Of a stretch of DNA of 64,000 nucleotides, positions 52,533-60,510 are shown piece by piece. The first letter of the stretch is position 1. Each line of letters begins with the position of its first letter. A program made the position numbers and the translations under genes. Source of the DNA: an uncultured Bacilli bacterium (lineage in GTDB: Bacteria; Bacillota_I; Bacilli_A; RF39; UBA660); contig CAKPFD010000003.1 of NCBI GenBank assembly GCA_934149515.1, forward strand, positions 1 to 64,000, in the 5' to 3' direction. Under the pieces are notes generated by a model. It was given only the letters and a program-made list of their open reading frames with translations. It ran no database searches and was not told the DNA's origin.

Positions 52533-53106
52533 AGAAGCAGTATTAGAGGGATTGTTGTTTGTTGTTGGTGATGAAGGATTAACATTAGAACAAATTGAAA
52601 CTATATTGGAAGTTACAAAAGAAGAAGCAAAAGACTTAATTCAACAGTTACAACTTCAATATGAAGAACCATCAAGAGGGATTCGAATTGATTTTTTAGG
52701 GAATCGTTTAAAGCTAACGACCAAAAAAGAACATCATGCATATTATCAGAAATTACTAGAAACCGATCAAGCTAATATTCTTAGTCAAGCAGCTTTAGAA
52801 ACGCTTGCTATTGTTGCTTACAATCAGCCATTAACAAGAATTCAAATTGATCATTTAAGGGGCATTTCTAGTAGTCAAATGGTAAGAAAGTTGGTAGCAA
52901 AAGGTTTTATTAAAGAAACTGGTAGAAGTGATTTACCTGGACGACCAATTATTTATGAAACAACTAGTGCTTTTTTAGATTATTTTGGTCTTGCTAGTAT
53001 TGAAGATTTACCAGATATGCGGCAGTTTTTAGAAGATGAAAATAACAATAATGAAGATAATAGGGAAGAAGTAGATTTATATGATTCAAAATATAAAGAA
53101 GAATAA
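52525..53106 (+). CDS. scpB: Segregation and condensation protein B
   Basis: ScpB (193 residues) dimerises and binds ScpA. It shows E-G-L-L-F-V-V-G-D-E-G, S-Q-A-A-L-E-T-L-A-I-V-A-Y-N-Q-P-L-T-R and G-R-S-D-L-P-G-R-P-I-I-Y. The C-terminus is an Asn/Glu/Asp-rich tail. The next gene starts inside its last codons. Confidence 0.95.
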   Translation: MHKEAVLEGLLFVVGDEGLTLEQIETILEVTKEEAKDLIQQLQLQYEEPSRGIRIDFLGNRLKLTTKKEHHAYYQKLLETDQANILSQAALETLAIVAYNQPLTRIQIDHLRGISSSQMVRKLVAKGFIKETGRSDLPGRPIIYETTSAFLDYFGLASIEDLPDMRQFLEDENNNNEDNREEVDLYDSKYKEE

Positions 53107-53611
53107 AGTTTATCAAAGAATAATATTTAGTTTATTATTTTGTTTGGTAGTAGCACTTGGATGTTATATGACGAAAAGAAATTTTTCGCATTATCGTCCT
53201 AACGATCCTGTTTATGATAATAGCAAAGAAGATAGTGCTGTTGCTATTTTAGATGCTTTTTTTGAAAAGGGAAAAGAAGAAGAGGTTATTCCATCACTTG
53301 ATAATATTAGGTTACAAGAAGTTTTATATGGGGAAGAAGATGGTGATGTGATTGTTTGTTCTACTTATCAATTATTAGAATCTAACTCTGATTCCTATCC
53401 TTTTTATTCTATTTGTTTAGGAAGTGATGATGGAAAAACGTTATCAATAGTTTATGATGATATGTCTTATGTACAGATTATGGAATATGGTATTATGGCA
53501 TATCAAGTGTTAGAAAATAGTAATTTTCTAAGTCCATTAGATACTACTTACATTCAAAAGGCACTTTCTATTAATATATCTCCTTCACAAGATTTTCCAT
53601 CTGTTGTCTAG
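53081..53611 (+). CDS. Single-span membrane protein of unknown function
   Basis: A 176-residue protein with a basic start, one span (about 12-28) and an outer domain of about 140 residues. It overlaps scpB by 26 nt, so it is probably translated from the same message. The ribosome site is weak. I do not recognise the family; no catalytic motif is visible. Confidence 0.55.
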   Translation: MIQNIKKNKVYQRIIFSLLFCLVVALGCYMTKRNFSHYRPNDPVYDNSKEDSAVAILDAFFEKGKEEEVIPSLDNIRLQEVLYGEEDGDVIVCSTYQLLESNSDSYPFYSICLGSDDGKTLSIVYDDMSYVQIMEYGIMAYQVLENSNFLSPLDTTYIQKALSINISPSQDFPSVV

Positions 53612-53705
53612 TTCCTATGTCAAGTTTATCTTTTTTACATGCGCTGCTTTCTTTTTTTTACTTTTTTTATTATAATGAATTTAAGATGATAAGGAGTGTT
53701 TAAAA

Positions 53706-54200
53706 ATGAAAAAAAGTAATGTTGTTTTAATTGTTTTATTGATATTAGCATTTGTTGTTATTCTTTTCTTATCTTCGTTTATTTTATTTCACGTGTATGA
53801 TAAGAAGGTAACAACATCAACCCAAGTAAAAGAAGAAGTTACTAAAGAAGATGATACAACGGATGCAAAGTGTCCTGAAGTGGAAGTAGCTAAACCTAAA
53901 TGTGTTGGTACATATTATGGTGAATTTCAACAAACTAGTAGTAATGGACTTTCATATGATCTTAAATATACTTATATCTTGAAAGATGATTTTACCTTTA
54001 CATTTTCTACTGGTTCATCTGGAACAAGGGGTACTTTTGCTATCAACGATAATACGATTTCTTTGACTGGTATGAGTGAACTTGGAGGTCCAAGAGATGA
54101 AGTTACTTATTATCATACGAATGATTATATTATTGCAGATGATTGTTCTTTTATCCTTTATAATGATGGTGGAGCGAGATTTAAGTTGGTTCGTCAATAA
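53706..54200 (+). CDS. Small membrane-anchored surface protein
   Basis: A 164-residue protein with one span (about 5-28), an acidic linker and a beta-rich C-terminal domain (about 62-164) with T-Y-Y-G-E-F, D-F-T-F-T-F and G-T-F-A-I-N-D-N-T-I-S-L-T-G strands. Such small beta-sandwich or lipocalin-like modules are common in Bacillota surface proteins. A TATAAT at 53671-53676 is a likely -10 box. Function unknown. Confidence 0.65.
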   Translation: MKKSNVVLIVLLILAFVVILFLSSFILFHVYDKKVTTSTQVKEEVTKEDDTTDAKCPEVEVAKPKCVGTYYGEFQQTSSNGLSYDLKYTYILKDDFTFTFSTGSSGTRGTFAINDNTISLTGMSELGGPRDEVTYYHTNDYIIADDCSFILYNDGGARFKLVRQ

Positions 54201-54204
54201 CAAT

Positions 54205-54233
54205 TTGCATTTTGGTAACTTTTGTGGTATTAT
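54205..54233 (+). promoter_or_regulatory. Promoter of the T-box leader
   Basis: TTGCAT (54205-54210), a 17-nt spacer and TATTAT (54228-54233) preceded by TGG (extended -10). Confidence 0.55.
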
Positions 54234-54249
54234 CTTGCTATCGGCTGTG

Positions 54250-54478
54250 AGTAGGAGGAGTAATTTTGCTTCGTTTATAATAGAGAGTTATTGATTGGTG
54301 GAACAATAACATAGACGTAAAATGAAGACACCTAGGAGCTACTTACTTGAAATCTAGTAGAGTAAGTCGGATAAGAACCGTTATTTCAGTAAGTGATTAT
54401 ATATTTATATAATAAAATGGGTGGTACCGCGGATTTAACAGTTATTCGTCCCTTGTGGATAGATAACTGTTTTTTTTA
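54250..54478 (+). promoter_or_regulatory. T-box riboswitch with Asp (GAC) specifier
   Basis: T-box leaders read the charging state of a tRNA and control transcription of the gene downstream. AGTAG (54250-54254) pairs with CTACT (54339-54343) as the base of stem I. The specifier loop has AGTA (54259-54262) opposite GAAGACA (54324-54330), flanked by AGG/CCT and ATTTT/AAAAT helices, so the codon read is GAC at 54327-54329. The conserved T-box TGGTACCGCGG is at 54422-54432. The terminator uses AACAGTTAT (54438-54446) and ATAACTGTT (54463-54471) with T8. Uncharged tRNA(Asp) should allow readthrough. Confidence 0.92.
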
Positions 54479-54493
54479 TGAGGAGGGATTAGA

Positions 54494-55807
54494 TTGAAAA
54501 CCATTTATTTTGATCACTTAAAAGATTATATAGGAAAGGAACTTACCATTGAAGGCTTTGTTGATTCTATTCGTGATTTAGCTTTTGTACAATTTGTAGT
54601 ACTACGTGATACAACTTCTAAGATTCAAGTTACAATCTTAAAAGATGAACAGCATGCAGCATTAAATAAAATAATTTCAAATATTAAGATAGAATCTACA
54701 CTTAAAGTAACAGGAAAGCTTGTTCAAAATGAAAAAGTTAAATTACATCAAATGGAGTTACTTCCTACAGATATTGTCGTAACTAGTTATTGTTTAGAAG
54801 ATTTACCATTCAATTATAAAGATAGTCAGTCCACACTATTAGATACTCGTTTAAATAAGCGTTTTTTGGATCTTCGTAATGAAAAAAATTTATTATTGTT
54901 TCAGGTACAGACTTGTCTTGTACAAGCGATGAGAGAGTTTGTTCTTAATAATAAATTTATAGAGCTTCATACGCCTAAATTAATTGGTGCTGCTAGTGAA
55001 TCAGGAGCAGAGGTATTTGAATTACAATATTTCAATAAAAAAGCTTATTTGGCACAGAGTCCACAGTTTTATAAACAAATGGCAATGTGTAGTGGCTTTG
55101 AAAAAGTGTTTGAAGTAGCACCAGTTTTTCGTGCAGAAAGATCAAATTCTTATCGACATGCAACAGAATTTACTTCCTTTGATGTGGAAATGAGTTATAT
55201 TGAAAAATTAGAAGATTTGATGAAATTTGAAGAAGATTTGATAGTTTTTGCTTTTCAGAAGGTAAGAAACAATTATGGAGAGAAAATAAAGGAATTATTT
55301 GGAGTGGATGTTGTTGTACCAACTAAACCATTTCCTAGAATAAAGTTAGAAGATTTATATCAAAAATTAGAAGAAGTTTATCATTATCAGATGAATTTTG
55401 AAGATATTGGTGATATGAATGCTGAATCAGAGAAATTGGCAGCTGATTATATTCAAAAAACATTTGGACATCAATTTGTCTTTATTACAGATTTTAGTGC
55501 GAAAAAAAGAGCTTTTTATCATAAGAGAGAAAATGGTATACCACAAGGAGCAGATTTGATTTTTAAGGGATGTGAAATTACAACATTAGCATTACGAGAA
55601 CACCGTTATGAAATTTTATGTCAACAAGCAAAAGAGAAGGGGCTAGGTAAGGATGTTTCATTTTATCTTGATTTCTTCCGATATGGTTGTCCACCACATG
55701 GTGGTTTTGCTATTGGTGTTGAACGTTTAACGATGTTATTACTTGGTCTTCCTTCTTTAAAAGAGACAATGTTTTTATTTAGAGGGCCAAACCATTTAGA
55801 ACCATAA
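54494..55807 (+). CDS. aspS2: Aspartyl-tRNA synthetase, archaeal-type (probably non-discriminating)
   Basis: A 437-residue class II synthetase: an N-terminal OB-fold anticodon domain (about 1-100), motif 2 (F-R-A-E-R-S-N-S-Y-R-H) and motif 3 (G-F-A-I-G-V-E-R-L-T-M-L-L-L-G). The short length and the G-C-E-I-T-T-L-A-L-R-E-H-R-Y motif match the archaeal/eukaryotic AspRS rather than the long bacterial AspS or AsnRS. Bacillota copies of this type usually charge both tRNA(Asp) and tRNA(Asn) with Asp, and GatCAB (38156-41277) then amidates the latter. It starts at TTG after AGGAGGG and is controlled by the T-box leader. Confidence 0.88.
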   Translation: MKTIYFDHLKDYIGKELTIEGFVDSIRDLAFVQFVVLRDTTSKIQVTILKDEQHAALNKIISNIKIESTLKVTGKLVQNEKVKLHQMELLPTDIVVTSYCLEDLPFNYKDSQSTLLDTRLNKRFLDLRNEKNLLLFQVQTCLVQAMREFVLNNKFIELHTPKLIGAASESGAEVFELQYFNKKAYLAQSPQFYKQMAMCSGFEKVFEVAPVFRAERSNSYRHATEFTSFDVEMSYIEKLEDLMKFEEDLIVFAFQKVRNNYGEKIKELFGVDVVVPTKPFPRIKLEDLYQKLEEVYHYQMNFEDIGDMNAESEKLAADYIQKTFGHQFVFITDFSAKKRAFYHKRENGIPQGADLIFKGCEITTLALREHRYEILCQQAKEKGLGKDVSFYLDFFRYGCPPHGGFAIGVERLTMLLLGLPSLKETMFLFRGPNHLEP

Positions 55808-55845
55808 TTACTTTACACTGTTAGGAGAAAAAAAGACAAATTTAT

Positions 55846-55874
55846 TTGAGAACACTTGTTACTTTTTGTATAAT
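55846..55874 (+). promoter_or_regulatory. Promoter for the next surface-protein gene
   Basis: TTGAGA (55846-55851), a 17-nt spacer and a perfect TATAAT (55869-55874), 22 nt before the ATG. Confidence 0.65.
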
Positions 55875-55896
55875 CTTCTTAAGGAGTGAAGGGAAA

Positions 55897-56658
55897 ATGA
55901 AAAAAATTTTGAAGGCTTTATTTTTAGTGGTGATCTTTGGTATTGTTTTTTCTATATCGGATGTTCATGCTGCTTATGCTTATTACTGGAATATTGGGGG
56001 TGAAACTATTTCAAGAGGAGAATCTACAGCAGCAGGAAATGTATCTTGGGTAGAAGATAGTCAATACCTTGGTGGCGTTTTAACATTGAATAATTATACT
56101 GGTGGTCCATTAAAATTAATTTGTGCCGGAACTGGTATGAACCAGGTTTTTGCCATTAAATTAGTGGGAAATAATAAAATCACTGCAAAAGATGCTATTG
56201 GTATTCTTGCTTCCAATAATATTGAATTTATTGGAGATGGTACTTTAACTATTGAAGCAGCTATTCCAATTTTTGATGATTATTCTATTATAGGTGATGC
56301 TGGTGCAGTGGTACCTGTTGAAGATCTTAAACTACAAGGTAATACTACTATAAAAATTGATTTGACAAACAGTCATAATGTTAGTAATAATTCTAGTAAT
56401 TCTTCTAGTGCACAACCAAAAGAAGATACTACTAATTCTGGTGAAGCAACGAAAGATATTGATGAAGGTGTAACAACAACAGATGAAGATGATACTACAA
56501 AAGAAAAAGATGATAAAGTAACAGATAGCAAAAATGATAATGTTTCTTCTAATCAATCTTTGATAAATACTATTGCTTTAGTTTATGGTGTGATTAGTTT
56601 GATTGTTATTATTATATTAGTTGTTCAATTAAGAAAATCAAAATTAACGAAAATATAA
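55897..56658 (+). CDS. Surface protein with beta-helix-like domain and C-terminal anchor
   Basis: A 253-residue protein with a signal peptide (cleavage near V-H-A at about 23-25) and a beta-rich domain. That domain has L-T-L-N-N-Y-T-G-G, I-K-L-V-G-N-N-K-I and I-E-F-I-G-D-G-T-L-T-I repeats (about 60-150). A Ser/Thr/Asp/Lys-rich stalk (about 160-220) and a C-terminal span with a short Lys-rich tail follow. The repeats resemble the carbohydrate-binding beta-helix type domains of gut Bacillota. No sortase motif is seen, so it is held by the span. The ATG at 55897 is chosen for the signal peptide and AAGGAG. Confidence 0.72.
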   Translation: MKKILKALFLVVIFGIVFSISDVHAAYAYYWNIGGETISRGESTAAGNVSWVEDSQYLGGVLTLNNYTGGPLKLICAGTGMNQVFAIKLVGNNKITAKDAIGILASNNIEFIGDGTLTIEAAIPIFDDYSIIGDAGAVVPVEDLKLQGNTTIKIDLTNSHNVSNNSSNSSSAQPKEDTTNSGEATKDIDEGVTTTDEDDTTKEKDDKVTDSKNDNVSSNQSLINTIALVYGVISLIVIIILVVQLRKSKLTKI

Positions 56659-56663
56659 AAAAT

Positions 56664-56705
56664 AGGTCTGTTATGAATTACTTTGTTTTCATGATAGACC
56701 TTTGT
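56664..56705. terminator. Terminator between convergent genes
   Basis: AGGTCT (56664-56669) pairs with AGACCT (56696-56701), with an inner TTATGAA/TTCATGA pairing, then a T-rich stretch. Confidence 0.6.
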
Positions 56706-56715
56706 TATTTTTAGT

Positions 56716-57333
56716 TTATATATGTTTTATATCAATTATTGTTTCGTTGTCAAATGTAAGTTCAAATGTTTCACAGTAATCAGAAAAGTTACCACAAAAT
56801 ATTTCATTATTATTAAAAATAATTTTGTAAGTTCCTTTATCTTGTATTATATTACACCAAGTCATTAATAAAAATAACATGGCAGTTGAATGAAATACGA
56901 TTGCTATTTTTTTATCCTCTTTTTTTAACACTTCCATTAATGCAGCTAAAGTTCTTTCTCTTACTTCTTTTTGACTTTCGCCAGTTCCGATTTTATAATC
57001 CTCATTTAAAAATTGTTTTTCACTAAAATTAGCTGGTAGTTCGTCAAATGAATTAACTCCAAATTTTCTTTCTCCAAACTCATTTATGACATTAATTTCT
57101 ATGTTATTGTTTTGTGCTATATATTTAGCTGTAGATATTGCTCTAACATAACTAGAAGTATATAATTTATCTATATCTTTTAATTTATCGATACTTAATT
57201 TTTCTTTTGCAATATTTTCTCCTTCAATAGATAAAATTTGTTTTTCATTTTGGAGCTGTAAACTATCACTATTGTTAGCATTGTTAATTTTTAAGGGCTT
57301 TGAATGCCTTATTAAATATACCTTTTTAATCAT
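56716..57333 (-). CDS. Histidine phosphatase family protein
   Basis: A 205-residue protein of the phosphoglycerate-mutase-like superfamily. It has the N-terminal L-I-R-H-S-K-P (His in the R-H-G position, with Ser for Gly), Y-T-S-S-Y-V-R-A-I-S-T-A, a central E-R-K-F-G and a second His in V-F-H-S-T-A. The substrate cannot be assigned. It is the first of a run of minus-strand genes that ends at a tRNA gene. Confidence 0.85.
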   Translation of the reverse strand: MIKKVYLIRHSKPLKINNANNSDSLQLQNEKQILSIEGENIAKEKLSIDKLKDIDKLYTSSYVRAISTAKYIAQNNNIEINVINEFGERKFGVNSFDELPANFSEKQFLNEDYKIGTGESQKEVRERTLAALMEVLKKEDKKIAIVFHSTAMLFLLMTWCNIIQDKGTYKIIFNNNEIFCGNFSDYCETFELTFDNETIIDIKHI

Positions 57334-57382
57334 TATTATCTCATATAATCAATTTTATAGAAATTTGATTGATCCCTTTCTA

Positions 57383-57551
57383 TTTATATTTTTTTACATT
57401 TATTTTGATCTGATTGATTGTTAGAGTTATAGTTGCTTTCACTATCATTATTATTTTCATTTATGTTTTCTACCATAACTGGTTCTTTAATAATTTCATT
57501 AGCTAAAACATTATTTTTATTTTCTTCAATACCATCATTATTAAATTTATT
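57383..57551 (-). pseudogene. In-frame tail beyond the stop codon of the DUF4236 gene
   Basis: After TGA at 57552-57554 the same frame stays open for about 55 more codons, to a TAA near 57383. It has the same Asn/Glu/Ile-rich low-complexity composition as the end of the DUF4236 protein. This looks like a tail cut off by a single nonsense change, or readthrough of a weak TGA-A stop. The neighbouring genes argue against TGA being read as Trp in this organism. Confidence 0.45.
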
Positions 57552-58685
57552 TCATTTATCATTATTATCTATTGGCTCATCAATTATTTTATTTTCGCCA
57601 TAACTATCAATAGGATTAGTATTATCTATTTCATACTCTTCTTTATATCCCTTAGCAGAAATTATCTTATTATGGTAATTCATAAACTCTTTAAATTTAT
57701 CTTGAATAGAATACATCAAGTTATGATTTGAACACTCTAATAATATATTAATACCATCTTCACTTTCTAAAGATATTTCACCATACTTGCAAACCGGAAT
57801 TTGTCTATTATTATTAAATCTCTTATCTGGTCCACCACTTTTATTAACATATCTCCAAGTATATCTTACAATTTCAGCATCTCTAGGAACCATCTCGGTT
57901 TCAACAAAATTTGTTGTACTAAAACCTGCAACCATATCATTGTATCGTCTACATCCAACTCCACCCATATTTTTAAATATTAACATTCTATCTGGAGTAA
58001 AAAATATTTTTTCATTCTTTAAATTTAGACAATAAACATCAATATTATGTTTAATATACCATGGCATTTTTTTGGCCATAGAAATTCTTGTTCTTGAAAC
58101 ATTATTTCCAGCACCAGCATTATATTTTGTATTGTATACTTTAATAGATGAACCAATTTGCCATAATCTTTTATTGTTTCCTAACTCAACTAAGAATTCA
58201 TTTAAAGCATCAAATTTCTTTTGATTTATATCATCCATTTCATAAGTTAAATCTAATTTCCATTTTTTTGCAATTAATATTTTTAATAATATTCCTATTG
58301 GAATTAACACTATAAGAAATAAACATACATTAGCTAATATATCTATAGTTCTTAATTTGTTAATTTGTTTTAATAATTCATCGCCTTTTCCCATTTTAGA
58401 AATATTATTGTTTTGATAATAAGTCGTATTTCCAGTAATCAACTTAGTATCCTGATTATAATTATAATTATTTCCAGAATTATTAGAATTATTTCTCCGA
58501 TTACCTTGTGATTCTACATAAGAAATACCAGTACCTGGAATAGAATAAGTTTTTCGTTGAGTTCCATTTGGACTATATGTATGCCTATAACCTGGAAATC
58601 CCCAACTATAACCAATTCCGGATTTGCTTAAATTAATCCTAAATCCACCACCAAGGTTTATGCTTTTCCTGTATCTCCATCCCAT
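57552..58685 (-). CDS. DUF4236 protein
   Basis: A 377-residue protein beginning with the DUF4236 signature M-G-W-R-Y-R-K-S-I-N-L-G-G-G-F-R-I-N-L-S-K-S-G-I (residues 1-24) and Y-S-I-P-G-T-G-I-S-Y (about 47-56). An Asn/Tyr-rich linker and a span (about 113-132) follow. A domain at about 150-340 has Arg/Trp/Tyr-rich strands. DUF4236 proteins are of unknown function and often sit in accessory regions. It begins next to a broken HRDC gene and may be truncated at its C-terminus by the TGA noted separately. Confidence 0.75.
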   Translation of the reverse strand: MGWRYRKSINLGGGFRINLSKSGIGYSWGFPGYRHTYSPNGTQRKTYSIPGTGISYVESQGNRRNNSNNSGNNYNYNQDTKLITGNTTYYQNNNISKMGKGDELLKQINKLRTIDILANVCLFLIVLIPIGILLKILIAKKWKLDLTYEMDDINQKKFDALNEFLVELGNNKRLWQIGSSIKVYNTKYNAGAGNNVSRTRISMAKKMPWYIKHNIDVYCLNLKNEKIFFTPDRMLIFKNMGGVGCRRYNDMVAGFSTTNFVETEMVPRDAEIVRYTWRYVNKSGGPDKRFNNNRQIPVCKYGEISLESEDGINILLECSNHNLMYSIQDKFKEFMNYHNKIISAKGYKEEYEIDNTNPIDSYGENKIIDEPIDNNDK

Positions 58686-58714
58686 TTAGTCACCAACTTT
58701 ACTATTTATTTTTT

Positions 58715-58934
58715 CTATATATTTAACAATTTTTTTAATTTCTTGTAAAAAAATGTATCATAATTATCAATAAAATTATCTTCAATACCACTAATATTCG
58801 CCATATCATTTAATGATGTTGGCTTATATTTGACTAGCAATTTTAGTGCATCTATTATAATCATAAAACTTTTCTTGCAAATTATTTCTTAACATGCATA
58901 ACTTATTATATAATTGATAATCTTCTTGATTCAT
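58715..58934 (-). pseudogene. Frameshifted HRDC-domain fragment
   Basis: Two overlapping frames make up one broken gene. The first (58934 to 58824) has a good AAGGAG ribosome site and begins M-N-Q-E-D-Y-Q-L-Y-N-K-L. The second (58864 to 58715) carries the HRDC core Y-K-P-T-S-L-N-D-M-A-N-I-S-G-I. HRDC domains end RecQ-type and some UvrD-type helicases and bind nucleic acid. A one-base frameshift near 58862 would join them. Its end lies about 30 nt before DUF4236, so the two may once have been an operon. Confidence 0.55.
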
Positions 58935-59052
58935 AGCACTCAACTCCTTAAACTTCTACATAATAACTATAGCATAATTTTTACGATTTTTCTTCTTAAT
59001 AAGATAAAAATAGTTTCACAATATGGAACTATCAAAACTCATTTATTGTATT

Positions 59053-59943
59053 TTATCTACTCTCTATTAAGTATTTATTATCTTCATTTACTTGTTGTTG
59101 TAATACTTCTAATTTCTTAACATTCTTATTATTTCTTAATGCTTCCATTTGATTTCTTGCTGATTCATTTAATTGAATAAGTCTATCAGATTGTTTTATA
59201 TTCATTCTAATCAATTCTGCATTTGTGTTTTCTAAATTATTTAAAATTATTAAATGAAGTAAATCTGTATAATCCCTCATATTTCCATTTTTAGCAAGTT
59301 TTGGATTATCTTCACGCCACTCTTTAGCAGTCATACCAAACAATGCAACATTTAATACATCTGCCTCATTTGCATATACAAACTTAATTTGTTGTTCTGT
59401 TAAAGTAGGAACTATATATTTTTTAATTGCATCAGTATGAACAACATAATTTAATTTAGATAATAATCTATTTGCATGCCATTCAATTTTTTCTTGATAT
59501 GTTTCATTTCTTTTTAATCTTTCAAATTCTTTAATTAAATATAATTTAAATTCAGGACTAATCCAACTAGCAAACTCGAAAGCAATATCACTTCTTGCAA
59601 AAGTTCCACCACCATATTTACCAGATTTAGAAATAATACCAATAGCATTTGTTTCCCTAATCCATTTTTGAGGGGACATAGTAAATGCATGTCTTCCTGC
59701 TTCATTTTTAAACTGGTCGAATTCGACCACTTTAAAATTTTCATTATTTAATTCTTCCCATACACCTAGAAAAGAAATCGTTTCTTTATTTCTTAACCAA
59801 TTTTTAACAACATCTGCTGGTGCTTCATCATTTTGAGTTTTTGCTAAGTCAGTAAGTGATATATATTCATATCCATTAACTCTAACAACATTTATTTTAC
59901 TACCTTTAACATCCATCTCTGATTGTATTATATTATTTTTCAT
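59053..59943 (-). CDS. KilA-N domain protein
   Basis: A 296-residue phage-type protein. The KilA-N/APSES DNA-binding domain occupies about 15-140: G-Y-E-Y-I-S-L-T-D-L-A, V-V-K-N-W-L-R-N-K-E-T, G-G-G-T-F-A-R-S-D-I-A-F-E-F-A-S-W-I-S. A helical region (about 150-260) and a coiled coil at the end follow. Such proteins are antirepressor-like regulators of prophages and mobile elements; bacterial chromosomes also carry them as relics. It supports the view that this minus-strand block is accessory DNA. Confidence 0.88.
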   Translation of the reverse strand: MKNNIIQSEMDVKGSKINVVRVNGYEYISLTDLAKTQNDEAPADVVKNWLRNKETISFLGVWEELNNENFKVVEFDQFKNEAGRHAFTMSPQKWIRETNAIGIISKSGKYGGGTFARSDIAFEFASWISPEFKLYLIKEFERLKRNETYQEKIEWHANRLLSKLNYVVHTDAIKKYIVPTLTEQQIKFVYANEADVLNVALFGMTAKEWREDNPKLAKNGNMRDYTDLLHLIILNNLENTNAELIRMNIKQSDRLIQLNESARNQMEALRNNKNVKKLEVLQQQVNEDNKYLIESR

Positions 59944-60021
59944 AAGGGTCTTCTTTCTGAATTAGTCAATCGTGTCAACCAATCTATTAATTTTTTCATC
60001 TAATATAATTTTACCATAAAA

Positions 60022-60244
60022 TTATCGCTCTAAATCATCATCAGCAATTATTTCTTCTTTATGTAATTCATCAATTAAATCATTATATTTATTTAAGAAA
60101 AGAATTTATCTTGTAAGAACTTGATAAATTTATTCCATAGTTCTTTGAAGCAATCTAACTTTTCTTGTAATTTAGATACTTTATCCTCTAACATATCCAC
60201 AAAATCCTTAACAAACTCTAATTTTTTTTTACAATATTAATCAT
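60022..60244 (-). pseudogene. Decayed C-terminal remnant resembling plasmid mobilisation proteins
   Basis: A 49-codon frame (60244 to 60095) encodes a coiled coil (V-S-K-L-Q-E-K-L-D) followed by L-W-N-K-F-I-K-F-L-Q-D-K-F-F. A second frame continues to 60022 with K-Y-N-D-L-I-D-E-L-H-K-E-E-I-I-A-D-D-D-L-E. Coil plus such a motif plus an acidic end is what I recall from the C-termini of MobA/MobV-type relaxases of small plasmids and mobile elements. The N-terminal relaxase domain is absent. The family match is from memory. Confidence 0.4.
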
Positions 60245-60350
60245 TTTAACATGTCCTTTCTTTAATTAACAAAAAAATACCAACTTCTTTTAGAACTTGA
60301 TATTTTCTATATTAAATCCAAAACTATAAAACTTTGGACAGATTTCTCAA

Positions 60351-60437
60351 TGGTGCCTGTGGTGGGACTCGAACCCACACGATATTGCTATCACTGGATT
60401 TTGAGTCCAGCGCGTCTACCAATTCCGCCACACAGGC
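60351..60437 (-). tRNA. tRNA-Leu (CAA)
   Basis: Read on the minus strand: an acceptor stem beginning GCCTGTG, a D arm with GGTAGACGC, an anticodon stem-loop CTGGA-CTCAAAA-TCCAG (anticodon CAA), a long variable arm, the T arm GGGTTCGAGTCCC, and an encoded CCA end at 60351-60353. The 87-nt length and long variable arm fit Leu. Its 3' end faces the minus-strand accessory block. Confidence 0.95.
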
Positions 60438-60450
60438 AAATATTACATTT

Positions 60451-60456
60451 ATTATA
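60451..60456 (-). promoter_or_regulatory. -10 box of tRNA-Leu
   Basis: On the minus strand TGT precedes TATAAT about 14 nt before the tRNA 5' end. The -35 region is weak. Confidence 0.5.
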
Positions 60457-60510
60457 ACATAAAATTTTTAGTTTGCTACATTATTTTGAAAAAAAATAGA
60501 AGGAAATATC

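Noticed and set aside
57552..57554. TGA read as Trp (genetic code 4)
   Set aside because: All clear Trp residues use TGG, conserved genes are intact without TGA readthrough, and TGA ends tadC and the TrsD-like gene at sensible places.
60351..60437. att site as a repeat of the tRNA-Leu 3' end inside the island
   Set aside because: I scanned 56700-60350 by eye and saw no second copy of the T-arm/acceptor sequence.
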